From the NCBI GenBank assembly GCA_018668195.1, contig JABITU010000338.1, forward strand, positions 1 through 5,879: 5,879 nucleotides of DNA, written 5' to 3'. Origin of the DNA: Tateyamaria sp. (GTDB lineage: Bacteria; Pseudomonadota; Alphaproteobacteria; Rhodobacterales; Rhodobacteraceae). Position 1 is the first letter of the stretch; each line of letters starts with the position of its first letter. The notes under the pieces are model-generated. The model made no database searches. It saw nothing but the letters and a program-made list of their open reading frames with translations, and had not been told where the DNA came from. Below are positions 1 through 4,930 of this stretch, one piece after another. Made by a program: the position numbers and the translations under genes.

Positions 1-87
1 AGAAACCAGTTGCCAAAAGTCATCGAAGGAATCAAATTCAACGACGGTGTCGAAGTCACAGCTGAGACCGAAAACCGCGCCGCCTGA
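1..87 (+). CDS. Transposase C-terminus, probable IS256 (mutator) family, 5' end outside window
   Basis: An open frame from base 1 gives 28 residues ending in a tandem TGA TGA. The tail has the pattern L-P-x-V-I-x-G-I-K-F-x-D-G-V (residues about 4-17) followed by a short acidic/alanine end. I recall this as the C-terminal signature of many IS256/mutator-type transposases ('L..vi.GvkF.dGi'). The catalytic DDE residues would lie upstream and cannot be seen. The stop is followed within about 35 bases by a sequence that could be the right terminal repeat, which supports the end of an insertion sequence rather than an ordinary gene. The family is inferred from a very short stretch. Another IS family or an unrelated C-terminus remains possible. 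Confidence 0.5.
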   Translation, partial: RNQLPKVIEGIKFNDGVEVTAETENRAA

Positions 88-120
88 TGATGCGCGTCAC
101 CCAAATTCAACCATAGCTCC
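1..120 (+). mobile_element. Right end of a probable IS256-like insertion sequence
   Basis: The transposase tail at 1-87 is followed by about 33 non-coding bases. The stretch 'CACCCAAATTCAACCATAG' (about 98-116) resembles the right-terminal sequences of IS256-type elements as I remember them. Immediately beyond, the sequence becomes a 5'-truncated HIT gene, as expected if the element inserted into or deleted part of that gene. The exact outer border and the target duplication cannot be fixed because the left end is outside the window. Confidence 0.4.
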
Positions 121-123
121 TGG

Positions 124-330
124 ATGCAGCACGGGTGCCGATTGCTAGGACAAATAGAGATTATCGTTACAATACAGGTCACAGGTTTTAATGTCGGGAT
201 CAACGCAGGAGCCTCAACAGGTCAAACCGTGTTCCACGTACACGTACACTTGATCCCACGGAGAGATGGTGATGTCGTTGACCCCAGAGGTGGGGTACGT
301 GGGGTTATCCCGAGTAAGCAGAGGTATTGA
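124..330 (+). pseudogene. HIT-family protein, C-terminal remnant
   Basis: The frame encodes the second half of a histidine-triad domain. G-F-N-V-G-I-N-A-G (from about base 187) leads into G-Q-T-V-F and the catalytic triad H-V-H-V-H-L-I-P-R (residues about 38-46), then G-D-V-V-D-P-R-G-G-V-R-G-V-I-P. HIT proteins hydrolyse or transfer nucleotides, with the middle His of HxHxH as nucleophile. Full proteins are roughly 110-150 residues, so the N-terminal strands and helix are missing here. The 20 or so residues before GFNVG do not look like HIT sequence, and the ATG at 124 has no clear ribosome binding site. It lies directly beside the IS end, so the most economical reading is a gene decapitated by IS insertion or deletion. 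HIT proteins with this GGVRxVIP tail are, as I recall, often found next to or fused with DEAD/DEAH helicases in accessory regions; no helicase follows here. Confidence 0.75.
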
Positions 331-358
331 TGGCGTTCTGCTCACAAACGACACACTT

Positions 359-670
359 TCAAGTGTCCTCAGAGTCTCTCTTGCGTTCATACTGATCTAA
401 GTTGGCCTTCATCATAGCCTCATGTCTTGCAGCCTGACGCATGAGGGCTATTCCCAAGACCCATCCTATAACTAAGGCACCAACGCCAAAAAGTCTCATA
501 TTACGTACTACCCAATCAGGTTGACCTGCGCTTTGGTCTAAAGCTGCGCCAATAAAAAAGAACATAGATATGAATGACATGAGAATGATCAGGAACATTC
601 CGTAGCCTTTTTTGAACTTGGGGAATACGGCGGCTAACGCCACAAGGATCATCTTGATGACTATGCTCAT
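359..670 (-). CDS. Small hypothetical membrane protein, 103 aa
   Basis: I do not recognise a family. Three hydrophobic segments are visible: residues about 2-16, 22-44 (very rich in Phe, Ile, Met and Leu) and 58-77. A charged, probably cytoplasmic tail (78-103) ends in Asp/Glu/Arg/Lys-rich sequence. The short K/F/G-rich turn at 17-22 suggests a tight hairpin between the first two segments. Only a weak Shine-Dalgarno (AGTAGG about 10-15 bases before the ATG) supports the start. The gene is A/T-richer than the genes from 1240 onwards, fitting acquired DNA. It stands alone on its strand and its stop lies only 28 bp from the HIT remnant's stop, so the two converge. The alternation of hydrophobic and charged blocks makes chance unlikely, but expression is unproven. 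Confidence 0.5.
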   Translation of the reverse strand: MSIVIKMILVALAAVFPKFKKGYGMFLIILMSFISMFFFIGAALDQSAGQPDWVVRNMRLFGVGALVIGWVLGIALMRQAARHEAMMKANLDQYERKRDSEDT

Positions 671-1040
671 GTCTTGTGGCCTACTGTTTGATTTAAACGC
701 ATGATAACCATCAGACTAATCAGAGCGTCAACAGCTGAACTCGACGAACTTCCAAACTTAACACCCCACAGCACAAACAGACGCCTGAACAAGGGTATGC
801 ACGTTTGTGAAAACCTGTGAGCTAGGTGACAACTGTTCACACAAATAGAAGCATAGTGGTCGTTAGCTACGTCATGCGCTGGGCAGATCGAAACGTTCAC
901 ATGTCAAAGTGATTCAACAGCATTTATTATGTCGGAAATATGTGTGTGGTCAGCGTGCGTGGTTAACGTGTGTGGTAGGCCATTCGACGACAATCGCCAT
1001 AACCCTTATTTATATGCTTAATATGTTCATGACGGAGTTA
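671..1040. other. A/T-rich intergenic stretch without a convincing gene
   Basis: About 370 bp separate the membrane protein from the tRNA. The open frames here either lack family-like composition (a 77-codon minus-strand frame at 667-900, rich in His, Cys and Ser) or run straight through the tRNA (plus-strand frame from 909). Two structured items are visible and listed separately: three 13-bp repeats at 942-980 and a 9-bp inverted repeat at 995-1003/1037-1045. The rest may be decayed island DNA. Confidence 0.5.
942..980. repeat. Three tandem 13-bp degenerate repeats
   Basis: Units GTGTGTGGTCAGC (942-954), GTGCGTGGTTAAC (955-967) and GTGTGTGGTAGGC (968-980) abut exactly. Each begins GTGYGTGGT, has a variable stretch of three bases, and ends in C. 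The exact 13-bp phasing is more regular than expected by chance. The array resembles iterons or a protein-binding cluster, but no replication or partition gene is in the window. Confidence 0.6.
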
Positions 1041-1045
1041 TGGCG
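995..1045 (-). terminator. Inverted repeat spanning the tRNA-Ser 3' end, possible terminator or end-processing structure
   Basis: CGCCATAAC (995-1003) and GTTATGGCG (1037-1045) are perfect 9-bp complements separated by 33 bases. The right arm includes the CCA end of the tRNA and two acceptor-side bases. A transcript read past the tRNA could fold this way. There is no T-run, so intrinsic termination is doubtful. It may instead be chance or a recombination-site feature. Confidence 0.25.
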
Positions 1046-1130
1046 GAGACGAAGGGATTCGAACCCTCGAGACCCTTCCGGGCCTACTCCCTTAGCAGGG
1101 GAGCGCCTTCGACCACTCGGCCACGTCTCC
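1041..1130 (-). tRNA. tRNA-Ser(GCT)
   Basis: On the minus strand the 90-base gene folds into a class II tRNA. Acceptor arms GGAGACG (1130-1124) and CGTCTCC pair perfectly, followed by discriminator G and an encoded CCA (1043-1041). The D-arm begins TGGCCGAGTGG. The anticodon stem CTCCC/GGGAG (1103-1099/1091-1087) closes loop CTGCTAA with anticodon GCT at 1096-1094, which reads AGC and AGU. A long variable arm (GGCCCGGAAGGGTC region) and T-arm AGGGTTCGAATCCCT follow. The long variable arm and anticodon together identify serine. The 3' end faces the A/T-rich accessory block, the usual orientation when an integrase has used the 3' part of a tRNA as attachment site. No second copy of the 3' part is seen in this window. 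Confidence 0.97.
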
Positions 1131-1137
1131 GCCTTTC

Positions 1138-1166
1138 CGTGTAGAGATGCCCGGCAGGGCCTGCAA
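1138..1166 (-). promoter_or_regulatory. Predicted promoter of tRNA-Ser
   Basis: On the minus strand, TTGCAG (1166-1161) and TACACG (1143-1138) are 17 bases apart. Their position would place initiation about at the mature tRNA 5' end. The -35 match is fair and the -10 match weak. A short palindrome, GCAGG-G-CCTGC (1154-1164), sits in the spacer and -35. Confidence 0.3.
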
Positions 1167-1189
1167 GGGCGAAATCTGCACTTTCGCAG

Positions 1190-1217
1190 TTGATCCTGCC
1201 AAATCGCCCGATAGACT
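1190..1217 (+). promoter_or_regulatory. Predicted promoter of the TPR gene
   Basis: TTGATC (1190-1195) and TAGACT (1212-1217) are separated by 16 bases and lie just upstream of a good ribosome binding site. Just upstream, GCGAAA-TCTGCAC-TTTCGC (1169-1187) forms a 6-bp inverted repeat between the two divergent promoters and could be an operator. This is prediction by eye only. Confidence 0.25.
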
Positions 1218-2298
1218 GCCCGTTATAGGGGTGGTGTGAATGGTTGAAAAAGTCCTCCATGGTGTCAACGTCGCAGCGTGCTGCGGCCAGCTTGCCACGG
1301 CGGCGGTTGATATCGCTTCGACCGGGGGTGCGGCGACTTTGATCAGCGCCGGGCTTTCGTCGCTTGCGCTCAGACGCACACCCGACGCCCAAGCTGAATT
1401 GAAAGACCTTTGCCTTTAGGCCGTGCACGCGCACATGGCGCAGGCGGGGCTGGTCGAAAAGGTACAAAAACAGATCGTGCTGATGTTGGACAGCTACCTG
1501 CCCGGCCAGAAAGAGTTTGCCGCAGGGGACATGCAGGCTAACAAAATCGCCAAAGGCATGCGCGACCGGGTTGCAGAGCAGTCTCAGGTGCCAGAATACA
1601 CCGATGAGGCGACGCTGGATGCTTATCAAGCGCTGCTAACAGCCGTGCTGACGGCCCTGCTGGCCCCCAAAACGCAGAGCGAGGCGAATCAAGCGGAGCT
1701 GTTGAAGCGCACGAGTGAATTGCTTGAAATCGCGCGGAAATCAGGCAAGTCCGACACCTTGCGTGATGAAGGCATCACTGAAAAGGCGATAATCCGGCTG
1801 GCGCAGCGCATCTCGGCTGAAACAGATGATGTGGGCCAAGCCTGGCTTGATCTGCAAAACGCAATGGACATCGCAGTGCGGGTGCAGGCCGAAGGGAGCA
1901 GTGGCAGCAATGAGGGCGATTTTGTCGACTGGGTCCTGCAGCAGGTGGCCGCTCTGGCCGCCGAGGGCGAATATGCTACAGCCGGGGCCGAGATTGAGGC
2001 CGCGCTGGCCGAGTAGGACGCCGCCCATAAACGCCGCCAATCCCGTCTGTTAGACAGCGGGACCGAGCTTGCACTGCTGGACGGCGACGCTGCGCGCGCC
2101 GCTGCTCTGATCCTGCGCAGGGCCGATCACGATGCAGGCGGGCGCGCGGACTTTGCGGCGCTAAGCCAAGTGCAGGACGATTATTATGTGGCGAGTCGTG
2201 ACAAGGGCGTCGCGCTGGATCTGCGGGTAAGCATTGCACTGGCGAACCTGCTGGTGGACCGGGCCGGGGACAGTGATGAAACAGGGGCCGCGCTGAAT

Positions 2299-2580
2299 AA
2301 TTTGGGCATCGCGCTGGCCACCCTCGGGGAACGCGACAGCGGCACAGAGCGGCTGGAACAAGCGGTCGAGGCCTTTCAACAGGCGCTGAAGGAATACACA
2401 CGCGACCGGGTGCCGTTGGACTGGGCCGCGACGCAGAAAAACCTTGGCACCGCGCTGCAAACCTTAGGGGCGCGCGACAGCGACACAGACAGGCTGGAAC
2501 AGGCGGTCGAGGCCTATCAACAGGCGCTGAAGGAACGCACACGCGATCGGGTGCCGTTGGACTGGGCCATGACGCGGTAT
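2299..2580 (+). repeat. Two tandem 141-bp repeats encoding 47-aa TPR units
   Basis: The units begin at 2299 and 2440, and a diverged third begins at 2581. Their distal halves, encoding E-A-x-Q-Q-A-L-K-E-x-T-R-D-R-V-P-L-D-W-A, are nearly identical in DNA, including synonymous sites. That points to recent duplication or gene conversion. Such arrays are prone to gain and loss of units. Confidence 0.85.
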
Positions 2581-2739
2581 AATTGGGCAATAACCGAACT
2601 GACGCTTTTTGAAAAAACCGCGCAGGCCGCGCATCTGGACCGGGCGCAGGATCTGTTGCGCACGGCCGCTGCGGAATTTGCGGCGGCCGGGGCCAGCCAC
2701 TATGTGGATATGGCCGCAGGGTTGCAGGCCAAAATCGAT

Positions 2740-2766
2740 GCGGCGCGGGCGGTACGATCGCGCCGC
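2740..2766 (-). terminator. Possible intrinsic terminator of ychF
   Basis: GCGGCGCG (2740-2747) and CGCGCCGC (2759-2766) form a perfect 8-bp G/C stem with an 11-base loop, 17 bases beyond the ychF stop. On the minus strand it is followed five bases later by a short TTTT. It lies inside the 3' coding end of the TPR gene, whose codons therefore double as the terminator. The T-run is short, so efficiency is uncertain. Confidence 0.4.
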
Positions 2767-2782
2767 TTAGGTGCGGGCCGGT

Positions 2783-3880
2783 TTAAGTGTTGAACAGGAA
2801 ATGCAGCACATCGCCGTCTTTGACGATATATGCCTTGCCCTCGGCGCGCATCTTGCCGGCCTCTTTCGCGGGGCCCTCGCCACCCAGTGACACGAAATCG
2901 TCATAGGCGATGGTTTCGGCGCGGATAAACCCCTTTTCGAAATCGCCATGGATCACGCCCGCCGCCCGTGGCGCGCTGGTGCCTGTTGGGATCGTCCAGG
3001 CGCGGGCCTCTTTCGGGCCGACGGTGAAATAGGTTTCAAGGTGCAGCAGCGCGTATCCGGCACGGATCAGACGATCAAGCCCGGCCTCGGCCAGCCCCAT
3101 TTCCTCAAGAAACATCTGGGCCTCGTCGGGCTCGAGCTGGCTGATTTCTTCTTCGATCTGGGCCGAGATCACCACATGGGCGTTGCCCTGGGCGGCGGCC
3201 ATGTCGGCCACGGCGGCGGAATGGGCGTTGCCCTGGGCGGCCTCGGCCTCGCCTACGTTGCAGACATAGAGCACCGGTTTGGTCGTCAAAAGTTGCAGCA
3301 TTTTCCATGCCTTGGCGTCTTCTTCGTCCACCTCGACCGCGCGCGCGGGCTGGCCCTGTTCCAGCGTGGCAAGGGCCGCGCGCATCAGCCGTTCTTGTTG
3401 CACGGCCTCTTTGTCGCCGCCGCGCACCTTGCGCACGATGTTTTGCAGACGCTTTTCAATGCTTTCGATGTCGGCAAGCATCAACTCGGTGTCGATGGTT
3501 TCGGCGTCGGCCACTGGATCAACGCGGCCCTCAACATGGGTCACATCCCCGTCTTCGAAACAGCGCAGCACGTGGGCAATGGCGTCAACCTCGCGGATGT
3601 TGGCCAGAAACTGGTTGCCCAGCCCCTCGCCCTTGGAGGCGCCCTTGACCAATCCGGCAATGTCCACAAAGGTCATCCGCGTTGGGATGATCTGTTTTGA
3701 TTTCCCGATGTCGGCCAATCTGTCGAGCCGCGCGTCGGGCACTGCGACCTCGCCCACGTTTGGCTCGATTGTGCAGAACGGAAAGTTGGCGGCCTGCGCG
3801 GCGGCGGTCTTGGTCAGCGCGTTGAACAGGGTGGATTTGCCCACGTTCGGCAACCCGACGATACCCATCTTGAAACCCAT
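2783..3880 (-). CDS. ychF: Redox-regulated ribosome-binding ATPase YchF
   Basis: This Obg-family P-loop protein hydrolyses ATP and binds the ribosome; in E. coli it is linked to oxidative stress and translation-start control. At 365 residues it is the normal length. The P-loop G-L-P-N-V-G-K-S-T is at 9-17, F-P-F-C-T-I-E-P-N at 33-41, switch II D-I-A-G at 73-76, and the coiled-coil insert at about 130-190. The G4 motif is N-V-G-E (208-211) instead of NKxD, the change that gives YchF adenine preference. A TGS domain fills 279-362. Cys36 corresponds to the redox-sensitive Cys35 reported in E. coli. I chose ATG 3880 over ATG 3889 because AAAGGA sits eight bases before it and typical members begin [10 protein letters not shown] 21-bp direct repeat inside the gene encodes A-A-Q-G-N-A-H twice (214-220, 229-235). 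The 3' end overlaps the convergent TPR gene by 11 bp. Confidence 0.98.
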   Translation of the reverse strand: MGFKMGIVGLPNVGKSTLFNALTKTAAAQAANFPFCTIEPNVGEVAVPDARLDRLADIGKSKQIIPTRMTFVDIAGLVKGASKGEGLGNQFLANIREVDAIAHVLRCFEDGDVTHVEGRVDPVADAETIDTELMLADIESIEKRLQNIVRKVRGGDKEAVQQERLMRAALATLEQGQPARAVEVDEEDAKAWKMLQLLTTKPVLYVCNVGEAEAAQGNAHSAAVADMAAAQGNAHVVISAQIEEEISQLEPDEAQMFLEEMGLAEAGLDRLIRAGYALLHLETYFTVGPKEARAWTIPTGTSAPRAAGVIHGDFEKGFIRAETIAYDDFVSLGGEGPAKEAGKMRAEGKAYIVKDGDVLHFLFNT

Positions 3881-3885
3881 CACGG

Positions 3886-4065
3886 TCATCCTTTGATATG
3901 TTGCGCCGCTTCTAACAGGCCCGCAGACAGGCGCAAGGCGGCGTCACGGCTTTCAAAAACAGTGAGCGCCGTAAGCGAGATTTTTCTTGCTGGAATTTCC
4001 AGAAAGAGTTCGAGCTTTTGGGCGTCCTCTCGATTTTGGACCAAAGTACACTCATTCAAGACCAC
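3886..4065 (-). CDS. Short GTG-start reading frame upstream of ychF, 59 aa
   Basis: The frame starts at GTG 4065 with AAAAGG seven bases before it, and ends at TGA 3886-3888, just upstream of the ychF start at 3880. The spacing suggests co-transcription and perhaps translational coupling with ychF. The product is soluble-looking and helical, with [10 protein letters not shown] (about 19-28) and [18 protein letters not shown] (37-54). G/C-rich third codon positions in the second half support real coding sequence. I do not recognise a family. The frame stays open upstream to a TAG near 4096, so it could also be the 3' remnant of a longer gene cut by the IS-like relic at 4107-4155. The A/T-rich leader fits that alternative. 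Confidence 0.5.
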   Translation of the reverse strand: MVLNECTLVQNREDAQKLELFLEIPARKISLTALTVFESRDAALRLSAGLLEAAQHIKG

Positions 4066-4106
4066 CGACTGACCTTTTACTTTTTGCCAGTTTTTCGACT
4101 GCTATT

Positions 4107-4155
4107 TGCTTTGTTGATGCCGGTAGGTGGGGGCATCCACGCCATCAACAAAGCC
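4107..4155. mobile_element. 49-bp inverted-repeat relic resembling fused IS5/IS903-type ends
   Basis: GCTTTGTTGATG (4108-4119) and CATCAACAAAGC (4143-4154) are perfect 12-bp complements around 23 bases. The outer arms match the GGCTTTGTTG.../...CAACAAAGCC termini known from IS903-group elements; the right end at 4155 completes AAAGCC, and the left has T for the outermost G. No transposase lies between, so this would be an internal-deletion derivative or MITE-like scar. No flanking target duplication is obvious. As a hairpin 26 bases beyond the SDR stop it could also end that transcript, though no T-run follows. Confidence 0.45.
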
Positions 4156-4180
4156 ATGCGAATATATCTACAACGCCGCA

Positions 4181-4930
4181 CTATACCTTAGGGTCGGGGT
4201 TCTCCGTGTGTCCGTCGACCGCAATGACCTGCCCGGAAACCCGCCGCGCAGCGTTAGACGCAAGAAACACTGCCATATCTGCAATGTCACGGGCCTCGAC
4301 GAAAGACCGCATCGATGTGCCCGAAGCATAGCCTTGGTATACCTGATCGCGGGTCATGCCCTTGGCGGCGGCTTCTCGGGCCAACACCCCTTCCATGCGT
4401 TCCCCCTCAACTGCGCCTGGACAAATCGCATTTGCGCGCACACCGTGGGGCCCAGCCTCCATCGCAACTGTTTTCATCAAACCAATGATTGCCCATTTAG
4501 CTGCCGCATAAGGCGCGCGATTGGGATAACCGTATTGACCAGCCGTAGATGACGTGAATACCACGCTACCACGCCCGGCTATTTTCATCGCGGGAAGGGC
4601 ATGTTTAACCGCTAGAAACGCCCCTTCGACATTGACGGACACGCAGGTGCGCCAGGCCGCTAAATCAACTTCCTCTACGCGTGCGGTGGGGCCTGCAATG
4701 CCAGCATTTGCACATAGCACATCCAGCGGACCCGCCTCGGCGAAAACTGCGGCCATCGCACTTTCATCCACCACATCGCAGGTTCGCGTGTGCCAATGGC
4801 CCGGAGCAGCGGCCAAGGCGTCGGCATCCACATCTGTTACCCAAATATCGTATCCAGCAGCATCAAAAGCTTCGGCCATGGCTCGGCCAATCCCTGACGC
4901 GCCTGCGGTGATCAGCACCCGGGCGCTCAT
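4181..4930 (-). CDS. SDR-family NAD(P)-dependent oxidoreductase
   Basis: A classical short-chain dehydrogenase of 249 residues, the usual length. The nucleotide-binding motif T-A-G-A-S-G-I-G is at 8-15, with Ala replacing the first Gly of TGxxxGxG. Asp33 after strand 2 favours NAD over NADP. C-D-V (51-53), N-A-G (75-77) and the full catalytic tetrad Asn100, Ser128, Tyr141 and Lys145 (Y-A-A-A-K) are present, with P-G at 171-172. The ATG overlaps the TGA of the upstream carnitine dehydrogenase fusion as ATGA, and its own Shine-Dalgarno is weak, so translation is probably coupled. The operon suggests a role in carnitine or a related quaternary-amine or hydroxy-acid pathway. The substrate cannot be read from sequence; alternatives include 3-hydroxybutyrate- or sugar-type SDR activity. 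The stop is TAG. Confidence 0.9.
   Translation of the reverse strand: MSARVLITAGASGIGRAMAEAFDAAGYDIWVTDVDADALAAAPGHWHTRTCDVVDESAMAAVFAEAGPLDVLCANAGIAGPTARVEEVDLAAWRTCVSVNVEGAFLAVKHALPAMKIAGRGSVVFTSSTAGQYGYPNRAPYAAAKWAIIGLMKTVAMEAGPHGVRANAICPGAVEGERMEGVLAREAAAKGMTRDQVYQGYASGTSMRSFVEARDIADMAVFLASNAARRVSGQVIAVDGHTENPDPKV

Larger units (their letters stand above)
1240..2793 (+). pseudogene. TPR-repeat protein gene interrupted by two in-frame TAG codons
   Basis: One frame runs from ATG 1240 (preceded by AGGGG at 1227-1231, spacing 8) to TGA 2791-2793: 517 codons, interrupted only by TAG at 1417-1419 (codon 60) and 2014-2016 (codon 259). Codons 1-45 encode a Gly/Ala-rich hydrophobic stretch with a Cys pair (A-A-C-C-G-Q). 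Codons 61-258 are helical, with L-L-A-P-K-T-Q-S-E-A-N-Q-A-E-L-L near 145-160. From about codon 345 come TPR-like repeats with an exact 47-residue period (starts at 354, 401 and a diverged third at 448), pattern N-L-G-x-A-L-x-T-L-G-x-R-D-S ... R-D-R-V-P-L-D-W-A. I recognise the repeat type from roseobacter and related alphaproteobacterial proteins, where it serves as a protein-binding scaffold; the function is not known to me. The middle piece could restart at GTG 1423 and the last at GTG 2170, but neither has a proper ribosome binding site. The clean frame suggests recent inactivation. Confidence 0.8.

Noticed and set aside
353..366. ACACTT-TC-AAGTGT palindrome at the convergent ends of the HIT remnant and membrane gene
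   Set aside because: The stem is only six A/T-rich pairs with a two-base loop and no T-run, too weak to call a terminator.
667..900. Minus-strand 77-codon frame overlapping the membrane protein start by 4 bp
   Set aside because: The ATGA-type overlap is suggestive, but the composition (His, Cys, Ser and Arg scattered, a five-Ser run) is not protein-like and no ribosome binding site is visible.
942..980. CRISPR array
   Set aside because: The 13-bp units abut without spacers and only three exist; repeat length and layout do not fit CRISPR.
909..1193. Plus-strand 94-codon frame containing R-R-R-R-D-S-N-P-R
   Set aside because: It runs through the tRNA-Ser gene in antisense; this peptide is the familiar artefact of translating a tRNA complement.
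1417..2016. Genome-wide amber recoding as explanation for the two TAG codons
   Set aside because: The intact SDR gene in the same window ends in TAG, so TAG serves as a stop here, and no suppressor tRNA is visible. Local readthrough cannot be fully excluded.
1084..2040. Several minus-strand frames opposite the TPR gene
   Set aside because: They mirror the G/C-rich codon pattern of the plus-strand gene; one also includes the tRNA. None shows a recognisable motif.
2948..3896. Long plus-strand frames opposite ychF (up to 250 codons)
   Set aside because: They are antisense shadows of a clearly identified conserved gene, with low-complexity Gly/His/Arg-rich products.
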